Shown: positions 22,016 through 34,214, counted from the stretch's first letter. The stretch is 64,000 bases of DNA from Owenia fusiformis (GCA_903813345.2 CAIIXF020000010.1:31960425-32024424); one strand, 5' to 3'. Notes: generated from the letters alone by a model not told the origin. Numbers and translations: made by a program.

Positions 22016-22205
22016 ATATGTCTCTGTCTCTAAATTTTAAAAAACTTGACTTTTTACGGAAGATTTCAGAAAAACAGGAGTTTTTGCGGTAGGTTCTGAA
22101 AAAACGGATGTTTTTACGGTAGATTTCTGAAAATACGGGAGTTTTAACGGTAGATTTCTGAAAAAGCGGGAGTTTTTACGGTAGATTTTGAAAAAACTGC
22201 AGTTT
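22016..22205. repeat. ACGGTAGATTTCTGAAAA phrase array (left)
   Basis: Five or six units of GAGTTTTTACGGTAGATTT with CTGAAAAA linkers. It is related by theme to the array at 22690-22985. Confidence 0.75.
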
Positions 22206-22689
22206 TTATAGCTTTGGAAACTAATTGATCAAAGCTAAGTAAAATGTATATGTGGCGTTCACCATATGCTAAGGGCAATCTGCGGTGAGGTTCCATTTTA
22301 AGGTTCGGTTTTTCGCGCATGAGCATTAAATCCACCGATTTAATTGGTTGAAATAATTTGAACTTATAATCTAAGATAGATGTCACTTACGTTCATTATT
22401 GTACAGCAGTCCCTACCCATAATGTGCCTTATATTGCGGGAATATTTTGTTTAGCGCCATATAAAAACAAAATGTATTCGCCCGACAGAAGTATGATGGA
22501 ATATGAACTGGCCCCCGTTTGTGGACATTTGGTGTGTAAATTTATACCGAACTGACCGCAGAAAAGCAATTTAAATCATGGGAATGAAGTACTTTTATGA
22601 AAGTTTCAATAGTGAACCATGGGAGCCAATCCTTCTTGGAGTAAAAGAAAGAAGCGTGCCTGCAATAATCAAGGTCACAAAATTGTCAA

Positions 22690-22985
22690 ATTCCTTGTAA
22701 ATACGGTAGATTTTGACAGCAAAAAACAGAGATTTTACGGGAGTTATACCAAGAAAACTGGAAATTTTACGGGATTTATACCACAAAACTGGAGATTTTA
22801 CGGGAGTTATACCAGAATACGGGAGATTTTACGGCCATATTTTTTTAAAAAAATTACGGGAGATTTTAGTAGAAATACGGTACGGGAGTTTTTACAGGAG
22901 AAAATAGTACAGGAGTTTGGTATTTTTTACGGAAAAACAAAATTTACGGCAGATTCCCGTAAAAAACGGGGGGTTGGCAAGTCTG
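22690..22985. repeat. ACGGGAGTTTTACGGGAG phrase array (right)
   Basis: About ten degenerate phrases of the type TTTTACGGGAGTTATACCA and TACGGGAGATTTTA, ending CCCGTAAAAAACGGGGGGTT then GGCAAG. A 200-codon frame runs through it but is phrase-driven, not protein-like. Confidence 0.75.
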
Positions 22986-23060
22986 TTATACTTTTCTTGA
23001 AGATAATGCATGGATCTAAAAGATACACCCATGTTCACGAGGGCAAAGTCTACCCATGTA

Positions 23061-23672
23061 CAGGGTGTCAAATAAGTCCCGTCCCCCCCTCTACAGCCAA
23101 AACCAAGATATTTGGTACCAAGTGTGATATATCATTGGAAAGGTCTTCCAAAGTTACGTTGATTGGCATATATCTGACACATGTCAATCAATCTCACAAA
23201 TTTTTACATCGTATCAATTGAGGTGACCATATGCCTAGAAACATGGCAATTTGGCATATTTGGCAGGATTTTAAGAATCGGGTATAAGAAAGGTCAAGGG
23301 ACCAAAAGATGACTAAATATGTTTATGGCAATGAATTTAACCAATTTCTGGATAGGGTTAGATGTGTAGAAAATAGAGGGGCAAGGAAAGTGCTGAAAAC
23401 CATTTTGTAACAAGTGGAATGCGAAAAAGATCAACTTTTTGACGTATTTCTGAGGTCATATCCTTGTCATTTTGACGCAAAAAAAGCTACTTAAAGGAGT
23501 GCACGTAAACTATAAAAGACATCATAAAAATATAGGTAAATTTCATCCAAAATACTTGAGAGTTGGTGAGTTAACATAACTTTGGATGATCTTTCCAATG
23601 GTATATCACACTAGGTACCGTCTGTTAAGGCTTTAGCTGTAGCAGGGGGGACGGGACTTATTTGACACCCTG
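23061..23672. mobile_element. 612-bp MITE, TIR CAGGGTGTCAAATAAGTCCC, TA target duplication
   Basis: The termini CAGGGTGTCAAATAAGTCCC-GTCCCCCC and the inverse at 23636-23672 match over about 27 bp. TA flanks both ends. CAGGGTGTC ends and TA duplication fit the mariner superfamily. No transposase. A right-truncated copy lies at 48555-49001. Confidence 0.85.
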
Positions 23673-23674
23673 TA

Positions 23675-24567
23675 TATACAACCTACCGCCGAGCAAGACA
23701 TGCATATACCGCCTGAAATGTTTGGTTAACTACAACTCATAGGAAAATGGACAATAAAGGTAATATTGGACCTCTATCAATTCCCTTGGATGGTAAGAAT
23801 AGTTACTAAGATGTTCTAGCAGGCAGAATTGACCTAGAATTATAGTTGAAATATATTTGTTATGTCCAAATTAAGAGATAAGTTAAACGTATAATGCTTT
23901 TCGATTTTTTTCCTCATTCATACTCGCTTTAATTGATAATGAGCTATACATAAGGCATACTTGAACCAGTAAATGTATGTCATGTGTATAATAAATAAAC
24001 TACATTTTTTGATGGGGGTGTTTGGAAATAAACGTATTGACTCTAGTAGGTAGAGGTAAAGAATGTAGAGGACAATTCAAATAATCACAAAATGGATAAA
24101 TGCATTATGATATTAGTTTGTTTAGGCACGTGTTCAAAAAACATTCTTGAAAAAATTGCTAGACTTTCACATATTGTTATTTTCAGACACTTATTAGATA
24201 TATTCAAGTGCTTGCCAAACTCATCGGACATTAGACAAAATCTGGTTTACTTTTCAAATATCTGGTGCTGATTCAGGACACAGACATTTTGGTCAAGGAC
24301 TTTGACAGAAAAATAACATTTCCACTTGAAAACTATGAATTCACCAGCATTTTCACCCCCAGAAAAGCGTATTTTTGGCCTGAATTGACAAAAACTATTC
24401 AACTTATTTTGAAGCGGAAGTCAATACTTAAATAGAAAAGTTTTTCCATTTAAAATGTCTGGTGAAAAAAATTGTGTCCTGCCAAAATGTCTGGCAACGG
24501 ATTAGTTCTTAAGGTGAGCACTGTGACATTCAATCATTCATTGTATGTAGACTGCTCTCATTTGCAG
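23675..24567. other. Intron-like stretch without genes
   Basis: AT-rich, with no repeat unit or exon that I could support before the acceptor at 24567. Confidence 0.5.
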
Positions 24568-24749
24568 GTGATAAGGAATCATGTCTTAAGTTCAACCAAA
24601 GAAAGAAAATTAAGCAGCATAGCCATGGTGAATCTGACAATGCTGTAGCTGTGAATGATGAGGATAGTCTGGTCCCTTTAGCCAGAAGCCTTAGTGGTCA
24701 AAATATAAAAATCCTCATTTTATCAGAAGAACATGGGTTAATTAATTAA
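24568..24749 (+). CDS. Candidate further exon of the TNRC18-like gene
   Basis: A good acceptor (CTCTCATTTGCAG) precedes an open frame in the exact phase left by the exon ending at 14270. It reads GDKESCLKFNQRKKIKQHSH, then GESDNAVAVNDEDS and LVPLARSLSGQN, and stops at TAA 24747-24749. A weak donor AGTG|GTCAAA near 24693 is also possible. The basic then acidic composition suits a TNRC18 linker but I see no specific match. If it is terminal, the product lacks the BAH domain. Confidence 0.45.
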
Positions 24750-25057
24750 GCCTCGGGCAGCTTAATATTATGTGTTTAGGTTACTGAGCATATCTACTAT
24801 CTAAAATCAAACCCAACTGGTTAGAGTAGGGGTTCTTAAGAGGTTTAACTTGATTTTCAAATACTTGTCTTAGAAATGTATGGATATGGTATGGACGAAT
24901 TCACTGCCTGCCCTCCGAAGACTAAGGAACTTTTGGCCTTTTACCTATCCCCTTGAATTATTATCCCATCAAATGAAGTTCAGAGGGATATAGGGAACGC
25001 CTCCGTCCATCCAGGCGATAACTCAAATACCGTTGGCCCAATTTTTTTCATATTTTG

Positions 25058-28000
25058 TAGCTTACAATAGGAAGTGTGCTAAGTTCAAAGCAGTAAATTC
25101 TTCAAAATGAGGAAAATTATGTTTTTTTGTAAAATGATGTGAATCTTCTTCAAAATGTCAGAGATAAATGTAAAAAGGGCAATAATCACCTTAATGTCAT
25201 TCTCCTTATTCAGGCAGGGATGGATAAATCTATATGTTCATAAAAAAGAAAAACTTAATCCAAAATGAAAAAGCGTGTCACCTGACAGCAAGTACAGGAT
25301 TAGCAGCATGTCTAATAAAAGGTGGTGAGAGCATCCACAGGTGCGAATTTAGAATAAACATTAAATAAGGCTTTCCAATCAAAAACCATCAATCGCTTTT
25401 GGCTGTATAAAAATACCCGGGCTCCCCCCCAGGAAAATACTTTGGTACAATCAATGCCTGTTGTGATTTCATCATAAGATAGTTAAGTTCTCTTGGTGTA
25501 ATGTAACACATTCATGTTAACTCATGAAAGTTGCTGGTTCATGTCCAGCAGAGTCTGCTATATAAGGTGATTTTAAAACAGGCCAAAAATATTTCATCAA
25601 AGATTCAGTGCATCTCAATCAAAAGACTGAAAGATTACACACAATGTGAATGTGCCAATGATTGAGAGAGATGTATTGTTCTTACCTCAATGATTAAGAG
25701 CTTATTGTTCTTACCTCAATAACTGTGTATGATGTTCTAGCTCTTAACCAATGACTGGATGTGATGTGTTACTTCTCCCAAAGATTGAGATATTTGTGAT
25801 AGTTCTTACATCAATGATAGAGTGTGATGTGCTGGCTATCGATCAATGATTGAATGTGATGTGTTAGTTCTTATCTCAATGATTGTGTGTAATGCTGGAG
25901 CTCTCAACAAATGAGTTAATGTGATGTGTTAGTTCTTACATCAATGATTGTGTGTAATGTGGGAGCTCCCAACCAATGATTGAATGTGATGTGTTAATTC
26001 TCACATCAATGATTGTGTGTAATAATGTGGGAGCTCTCAACCAATGATTGAATGTGATGTGTTAGTTCTTACCTCAATGATTGTGTGTAATGTGGTAGCT
26101 CTCAACCAATGATTGAATGTGATGTTAGTTCTTACCTCAATGATTGCGTGTAATGTGGTAGCTCTCAACCAATGATTGAATGTGATGTGTTAGTTCTTAC
26201 CTCAATGATTGTGTGTAATGTGGTAGCTCTCAACCAATGATTGAATGTGATGTGTTAGTTCTTACCTCAATGATTGTGTGTAATGTGGTAGCTCTCAACC
26301 AATGATTGAATGTGATGTGTTAGTTCTTACCTCAATGATTGCGTGTAATGTGGTAGCTCTCAACCAATGATTGAATGTGATGTGTTAGTTCTTACCTCAA
26401 TGATTGTGTGTAATGTGGTAGCTCTCAACCAATGATTGAATGTGATGTGTTAGTTCTTACCTCAATGATTGTGTGTAAAGTGTGAGCTCTCAACCAATGA
26501 TTGAATGTGAGGTGTTAGTTCTTACCTCAATGATTGTGTGTAATGTGGGAGCTCTCAACCAATGATTGCATGTGATGTGTTAGTTCTTACCTCAATGATT
26601 GTGTGTAATGTGGGAGCTCTCAACCAATGATTGAATGTGAGGTGTTAGTTCTTACCTCAATGATTGTGTGTAATGTGGGAGCTCTCAACCAATGATTGAA
26701 TGTGACGTGTTAGTTCTTACCTCAATGATTGTGTGTAATGTGGGAGCTCTCAACCAATGATTGAATGTGATGTGTTAGTTCTTACCTCAATGATTGTGTG
26801 TAGTGTGGGAGCTCCCAACCAAAGATTGAATGGGACGTGTTAGTTCTCATCTCAATGATTGTGTGTTATGTGGGAGCTCCCAACCAATGATTGAATGTGA
26901 TTTGTTAATTCTCACATCAATGATTGTGTGTAAAGTGTGAGCTCTCAACCAATGATTGAATGTGATGTGTTAATTCTCACATCAATGATTGTGTGTAAAG
27001 TGTGAGCTCTCAACCAATGATTGAATGTGATGTGTTAGTTCTTACCTCAATGATTGTGTGTAATGCTGGAGCTCTCAACAAATGAGTTAATGTGATGTGT
27101 TAGTTCTTACCTCAATGATTGTGTGTAGTGTGGGAGCTCCCAACCAAAGATTGAGTGTGAGATGTTCTTATTGAAGTCTCGATTGAATATGTGACATAAT
27201 CCCGCAGGAAAGGGAAAAAATCATGAACGACTGTCAAAATGCTATGAAAAATGATAAAAAGAAATATAAAGAGTATGTCTGGAGTATCATTGCCACAAAG
27301 CGTGATAATATGTGCAAAAGTCCAATATCACAATCTAAAACATATAATAATTTAATACAAAAAGTAATTATGGGATATCATTATCAGCTGCACAATAGTC
27401 CAATTAATTAATCAAGTACAATATAAGTCCAGTTTAGTACAATAGTACAAAAGACCCAGTTCAAAGGAGAAAAACATTTTAAACAACAAGAATGAGGAAA
27501 AGTTACATATATTCTATGACCAAGCATTCTCATGCAATTGGACAGATAATTGCCGCACTCATAATAACAAAGTCAAGGATCACAGAAGCTTTAATAGAAA
27601 ATATGAATTACAAGCCTGCCTTTCATCAGAAAATAAGTCTGTAGAAAGAACAATGCTGTGATAAAATATGACAAAATTTTAAGTGTAGAAGTGCAGCTTT
27701 GTGAAACTAAAACCAAACTAAATGACAAAAGAGGTAAGCATCACCATTTCTTGGATGTTGCTAGAGATGTCAAAGATGGGAGGCTAAAGATAATCTCCTC
27801 TTCCATCACCAAAAAAGAAGGTGTCGTTCAAAAATATATTCTGTTATGTTTATATGTAATCATTTAAAAAACACAAAATTTACCAATGTCTCTAACTTGT
27901 TTCAACCATGGCCAATAAGTTTTTCCTATAACCTATTGTTTGCTTTGCCTGGCTTTGTGCAAAAGGTAGAATATCATGAGTGGTTGATATAAGAGTGACT

Positions 28001-28100
28001 CTCTGATGTATATGGCAAGTGATCCACCATATATGGAGAGGGTAGAGAGAAGTAAGTTACAGTGAAATCAGTGATGTTGGTTATATACCCTGGCTGGTGT
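25058..28100. repeat. Segmental tandem duplication, copy 1 (period about 3.77 kb)
   Basis: TAGCTTACAATAGGAAGTGT at 25058 recurs at 28832. Collinear similarity continues through the 65-bp array and the flank containing AGGAAAGGGAAAAAATCATG, to about 28100 (copy 2 to about 31000). The copies differ mainly in the number of 65-bp units. No gene was recognised inside. Confidence 0.85.
25620..27165. repeat. 65-bp minisatellite array 1, about 23 units
   Basis: The unit contains TTAGTTCTTACCTCAATGAT, TGTGTGTAATGTGGKAGCTC and TCAACCAATGATTGAATGTG. Unit starts at 26190 and 26255 give the 65-bp period. Central units are nearly identical, edge units more divergent, as is usual for unequal-exchange arrays. 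Confidence 0.9.
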
Positions 28101-28831
28101 ATCAAGTGACATAGAATTATTTTTGTGTATGTACAACCTTTTGCCATCTTTATATCAGTAGGGCTACTACAATACTGCAATGTCAGTTGTCATGATTTTT
28201 TATATGGATATGATCTTATTCTCACTTGGGGAAAAAGGAGAGCGACTCATCGTCACACATGCAGGAACTTCAGAGGGATTTGTTGAATGTTCTTATCTGA
28301 TGTTCATTTCTAAATCGACCAAGGATATATGCAACATGTAAGCAGACTATGAATGCAATTAAACATTGTATCAAACAAGAAGTGTGAGGCTAGATTTATT
28401 AATCATCCTAAGAACTGGCAAGACAAGCCAAGGAGTCTTCTTCGTTTAAGAATGCGGTTGCATGTAAAACTTCTGAATGAGATATTACTGATAACAGCTG
28501 AAAATAAAATCATTGCAATTTTAAATAATTAAAGTAATTAAGTTTATCCATAAGCCTGCTAAACTACATTTAAAACCACAGAAGCCAGCTTGAAAGTATG
28601 TGTAGTAGTATCAATACCTGAAGGACAAGGATAATACCTGAAGATGAGTAACCAAGTTTTTTTTTCTATTTTTCATTTCAGGATTTTACAGCCATTACAT
28701 AAGTCTCTGTGAAAAATCATACCTAATTCGAAGCATCTAATTAATCTGTATCTATGTAATTATAAACAAAGGCTATTTAAACATTCCTACGTTAATAGGT
28801 CAAAAATAAGGTAATTTCTGGAATGTGAAGT

Positions 28832-31000
28832 TAGCTTACAATAGGAAGTGTGCTAAGTCATGTAAGTCCAAAGCAGTAAATTCTTCAAAATGACAAAATG
28901 AGGAAAATTATGTTTTTTTGTAAAATGATGTGAATTTTCTTCAAAATGTCAGAGATAAATGTAAAAAGGGCAATAATCACCATAATGTCATTCTCCTTAT
29001 TCAGGCAGGGATGGGTAAATATATATGTTCATAAAAAACTTAATCCAAAATGAAAAAGTGTGTCACCTGACAGCAAGTACAGGACTAGCAGCATGTCTAA
29101 TAAAAGGTGGTGAGAGCATCCACATGTGCGAATATAGAATAATAAACATTAAATAAGGCCTTCCAATCAAAAACCATCAATCGCTATTGGCTGTATGGAA
29201 ATACCCGGGCTCCCCCCAGTAAAATACTTTGGTACAATCAATGCCTGTTTTGATTTCATCATAAGATAGTTAAGTTCTCTTGGTGTAATGTAACACATTC
29301 ATGTTAACCCATGAAAGTTGCTGGTTCATGTCCAGCAGAGTCTGCTATATAAGGTGATTTTAAAACAGGCCAAAAATATTTCATCAAAGATTCAGTGCAT
29401 CTCAATCAAAAGACTGAAAGATTACACACAATGTGAATGTGCCAATGATTGAGAGAGATGTATTGTTCTTACCTCAATGATTGAGAGCTTATTGTTCTTA
29501 CCTCAGTAACTGTGTATGATGTTCTAGCTCTTAACCAATGACTGGATGTGATGTGTTACTTCTCACCCCCAAGGATTGAGATATTTGTGATAGTTCTTAC
29601 ATCAATGATAGAGTGTGATGTGCTGGCTATCGATCAATGATTGAATGTGATGTGTTAGTTCTTATCTCAATGATTGTGTGTAATGCTGGAGCTCTCAACA
29701 AATGAGTTAATGTGATGTGTTAGTTCTTACATCAATGATTGTGTGTAATGTGGGAGCTCCCAACCAATGATTGAATGTGATGTGTTAATTCTCACATCAA
29801 TGATTGTGTGTAATAATGTGGGAGCTCTCAACCAATGATTGAATGTGATGTGTTAGTTCTTACCTCAATGATTGTGTGTAATGTGGGAGCTCTCAACCAA
29901 TGATTGAATGTGATGTGTTAGTTCTTACCTCAATGATTGTGTGTAATGTGGGAGCTCTCAACCAATGATTGAATGGGATGTGTTAGTTCTTACCTCAATG
30001 ATTGTGTGTAATGTGGGAGCTCTCAACCAATGATTGAATGGGACGTGTTAGTTCTTACCTCAATGATTGTGTGTAGTGTGGGAGCTCCCAACCAAAGATT
30101 GAGTGTGAGATGTTCTTATTGAAGTCTTGATTGAATACCTGACATAACCCCGCAGGAAAGGGAAAAAATCATGAACGACTGTCAAAATGCTATGAAAAAT
30201 GTTAAAAAGAAATATAAAGAGTATGTCTGGAGTATCATTGCCACAAAGCGTGATAATATGTGTGAATGTCCAATATCACCATCTTAAACATATAATAATT
30301 TAATACAAAAAGTTCTATATATTCTATAACATTATCAGTTGCACAATAGTCCAATTAATTAATCAAGTCCAATACAAGTCCAATACAAGTCCACTTCAGT
30401 ACAACAGATTCAGTTCAAAGGAGAAAAATACTTTACACAACAAGAATGGGGAAAAGTTACAAATATTCTATGTAAAAGCATTCTCATGCAATTCGACAGA
30501 TAATTGCCACACTCATAATAACAAAGTCAAGGATCACAGCAGCTTAAATAGAAGATATGAATTACATGCCTACCTTTCATCAGAAAACGAAAGTTTGTTG
30601 TCAGAAATGGAATATTTAAATAGAAACATGAGATGACAAAATTTTAAGTGTAGAAAAAACAATGTTAACTAAATGGATGGATGTTGGATGTTGCTAGAGA
30701 TGTCAAAGATGGAAGGCTAAAGATAATCTCCTCTTCCATCACCAAAAAAGGAAGATTCTTGTCTCTAGAAAACTAAAAAAACTAAAACATAAAAATTACC
30801 AATGTCTCTAACTTGTCTCAACCATGGCCAATAAGTTTATTCCTATGACCTATTGTTTGCTTTGCCTGGTTTTGTGCAAAAGGTAGTATATCCTGAGTGG
30901 TTGATATAAGAGTGACTCTGATGAAATCAGTGATGTTGGTTATATACCCTGGCTGATGTATCAGGTGTCTTAAGTGATCCACCATATATGGAAAGGATAG
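28832..31000. repeat. Segmental tandem duplication, copy 2
   Basis: Collinear with 25058-28100, with small indels (such as an added CATGTAAGTC near 28858) and a shorter 65-bp array. Confidence 0.85.
29430..30110. repeat. 65-bp minisatellite array 2, about 10 units
   Basis: Same unit as at 25620-27165. The flanking variant units at both edges match copy 1, so the length difference arose by gain or loss of central units. Confidence 0.9.
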
Positions 31001-31099
31001 AGAGAAGGAAGTTACACATATCTGCAAGTGTGTCAGGGTTGAGAGTTCAAGCTCTATAGAGCCCAGAACCCAATATACAAATTCAATGCATTTATACAT

Positions 31100-31830
31100 A
31101 TGCTACATGGAATATTAAACATAAAACATACACAAGAACACATCTTAGGACTTGAAAATCTTCTCTCTAAAAATATATTCTGTTATGTTTATATTTAATC
31201 ATTGAAAAAACACAAAATTTACCAATGTCTCTAACTTGTTTCAACCATGGCCAATAAGTTTTTCCTATAACCTATGTATCAAGTGTCTTAACCATATATG
31301 GCAAGTGATCCACCATATATGGCAAGTGATCAACCATATATAAAAAGGGTAGAGAGAAGGAAGCTACACATATCTGCAAGTGAGTCAGGGTTGAGAGGAG
31401 AGGTCAAGCTATTGAAATCACTTTAACTCTATAGAGCCCAGAACCCAATATACAAATTCAATGCATTTATACATATGCTACATGGAATACTAAACATAAA
31501 AAAACATACACGGGAACACATCTTGGGACTTGAAAATCTTGTCTCTAGAAAACTAAAAATATGTCATTCAATATTAAACATAAAACATACACGGGAACAC
31601 ATCTTAGGACTTGAAAATCTTGTCTCTAGAAAACTAAAAATATGTCATTCAATATTAAACATAAAACATACACGGGAACACATCTTAGGACTTGAAAATC
31701 TTGTCTCTAGAAAACTAAAAATATGTCATTCAATATTAAACATAAAACGTACACGGGAACACATCTAAGGACTTGAAAATCTTGTCTCTAGAAAACTAAA
31801 AATATGTCATTCAAAAATATATTCTGTTAT
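31100..31830. repeat. 81-bp tandem repeat (four units) with related single copies
   Basis: Units contain GTCATTCAATATTAAACATA, AAACATACACGGGAACACAT and CTTGTCTCTAGAAAACTAAA. The 81-bp length is 27 codons, so one frame stays open through 31475-31768. Single relatives lie at about 31105-31170 and 32855-32945. Confidence 0.85.
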
Positions 31831-33450
31831 GTTTATGTAATCATTTAAAAAACAAGTTTATTCCTATGACCTATTGTTTGCTTTGGCTGGCTTTGTGCAA
31901 AAGGTAGTTTATCCTGAGTGGTTGATATAAGAGTGACTCTGATGAAATCAGTGATGTTGGTTATATACCCTGGCTGATGTATCAAGTGTCTTAACCATAT
32001 ATGGCAAGTGATCCACCATATATGGCAAGTGATCCACCAGATATAAAGAGAGGGTGGAGAGAAGTGAGTTACAGTGAAATCAGTGATGTTGGTTATATAC
32101 CCTGGCTGATGTATCAAGTGTCTTAACCATATATGGCAAGTGATCCACCATATATGGCAAGTGATCCACCAGATATAAAGAGAGGGTGGAGAGAAGTGAG
32201 TTACAGTGAAATCAGTGATGTTGGTTATATACCCTGGCTGATGTATCAAGTGTCTTAACCATATATGGCAAGTGATCCACCATATATGGCAAGTGATCCA
32301 CCATATATGGCAAGTGATCCACCATATATGGAGAGGGTAGAGAGAAGTAAGTTACAGTGAAATCAGTGATGTTGGTTATATACCCTGGCTGATGTATCAA
32401 GTGTCTTAACCATATATGGCAAGTGATCCACCATATATGGCAAGTGATCCACCATATATGGAGAGGGTAGAGAGAAGTAAGTTACAGTGAAATCAGTGAT
32501 GTTGGTTATATACCCTGGCTGATGTATCAAGTGTCTTAACCATATATGGCAAGTGATCCACCATATATGGCAAGTGATCCACCATATATGGAGAGGGTAG
32601 AGAGAAGTAAGTTACAGTGAAATCAGTGATGTTGGTTATATACCCTGGCTGATGTATCAAGTGTCTTAACCATATATGGCAAGTGATCCACCATATATGG
32701 CAAGTGATCCACCAGATATGGAAAGGGTAGAGAGAAGTGAGTTACACATACCTGCAAGTGAGTCAGGGTTGAGAGGTCAAGCTAATGAAATCACTTTAAC
32801 ACTATAGAGCCCAGAACCCAATATACAAATTCAATGCATTTATACATATGCTACATGGAATATTAAACATAAAACATACACGGGAACACATCTTAGGACT
32901 TGAAAATCTTGTCTCTAGAAAACTAAAAATATGTCATTCAAAAATATATTCTGTTATGTTTATGTAATCATTTAAAAAACAAGTTTTTCCTATAACCTAT
33001 TGTTTGCTTTGGCTGGCTTTGTGCAAAAGGTAGCATATCTTGAGTGGTTGATATAAGTGTGACTCTGATGAAATCAGTGATGTTGGTTATATACCCTGGC
33101 TGATGTATCAAGTGTCTTAACCATATATGGCAAGTGATCCACCATATATGGCAATTGATCCACCAGATATAAAGAGAGGGTGGAGAGAAGTGAGTTACAG
33201 TGAAATCAGTGATGTTGGTTATATACCCTGGCTGATGTATCAAGCGTCTTAACCATATATGGCAAGTGATCCACCATATATGGCAAGTGATCCACCAGAT
33301 ATGGCAAGTGATCCACCATATATGGCAAGTGATCCACCATATATGGCAAGTGATCCACCATAAATGGCAAGTGATCCACCATATATGGCAAGTGATCCAC
33401 CAGATATGGAAAGGGTAGAGAGAAGTGAGTTACACATATCTGCAAGTAAG
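31260..33450. repeat. Composite 130-bp satellite with nested 18-bp CCATATATGGCAAGTGAT units
   Basis: The 130-bp period is exact between CAGTGATGTTGGTTATATAC starts at 32364, 32494 and 32624. Inside each unit an 18-bp subunit CCATATATGGCAAGTGAT occurs two to four times, and eight in a row (with variants) near 33252-33405. Each subunit carries CCATATATGG, a perfect CC(A/T)6GG CArG box. I count about 27 exact decamers in 28027-33400, most of them here. Confidence 0.9.
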
Positions 33451-34195
33451 TCAGGGTTGAAAGGTCAAGCTAATGAAATCACCTCAACTCTATAGAGCCC
33501 AGAACCAACAATACAAGATAAGCGAAATACCATTGTTTATTTACACTGAGAAATAGCAAATAACAACATTTCATATGTTTAAATAAGGTAGAACTGACTT
33601 CCAATGACTCCCTCAATAAATTGAAGTCAAGAATATGTCCTCACCTTAAGCTACTAGAGAAAAAAGAGTAAAGCGTATCTATGATTTTCTTATAAGCTGG
33701 GAAACAACTCCAGCAATAGTTCAAGTAGCAAAACGTAACTGTAAAATATAAAAAAAATAATAAAACAGCTTTTGCTAACTTGATTTTGAAACAAATCACT
33801 CAGAAAAATCAATGATTAACTAAGATCACTTAATTGAAAGTTTCCCTAAACAACTGCTACAGAAAAAGAGAGTAAAAGAGTATGTATGATTTTCTTTAAG
33901 TTGGGCAACAACTCCAGCAATAGTTCAAGTAGCAAAACATAACTGTAAGATATAATCAAATAATTAACACATAGCTTTTGCTAAGTTGTTTTGGAAACTA
34001 AATCACCTAGACAAATCAATGACCAACTCAGATCACTTAATGACCATGTAATATTTGTCATTTTATTCAGACTTGTAAATCGTATGTATGATTTTCTTAT
34101 AAGCTGGGTTTACTCCAGCAATAGTAGCAAAATATAACTGTATGATTTAATTAAATAATAATTTTTTTTGCTAAGTTGTTTTGGAAACTAATTAT
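33451..34195. repeat. Imperfect duplications around CAACTCCAGCAATAGTTCAAG
   Basis: Three related segments (near 33680, 33890 and 34090) share ATGATTTTCTTATAAGCTGG and a following CTCCAGCAATAGT phrase. No coding signal. Confidence 0.6.
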
Positions 34196-34214
34196 TTATC
34201 AAAAGGAATATGAC

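Noticed and set aside
22619-23221. 200-codon plus-strand frame
   Set aside because: It runs through the ACGGGAG phrase array and into the TIR of the 612-bp MITE; composition follows the repeat.
25530-25570. GGTTCATGTCCAGCAGAGTC as a tRNA TpsiC-like arm
   Set aside because: No acceptor stem, D arm or anticodon arm could be folded around it; the duplicated copy at 29.3 kb is simply part of the segmental duplication.
31845-33445. Minus-strand frames repeating HQPGYITNI and WWITCHIW
   Set aside because: Translation of the CArG-box satellite, with no start, splice or conservation evidence.
25620-33450. Regularly spaced repeats that could suggest a CRISPR array
   Set aside because: Units are contiguous tandem repeats of 65 and 130/18 bp without unique spacers, in an intron-bearing eukaryotic context.
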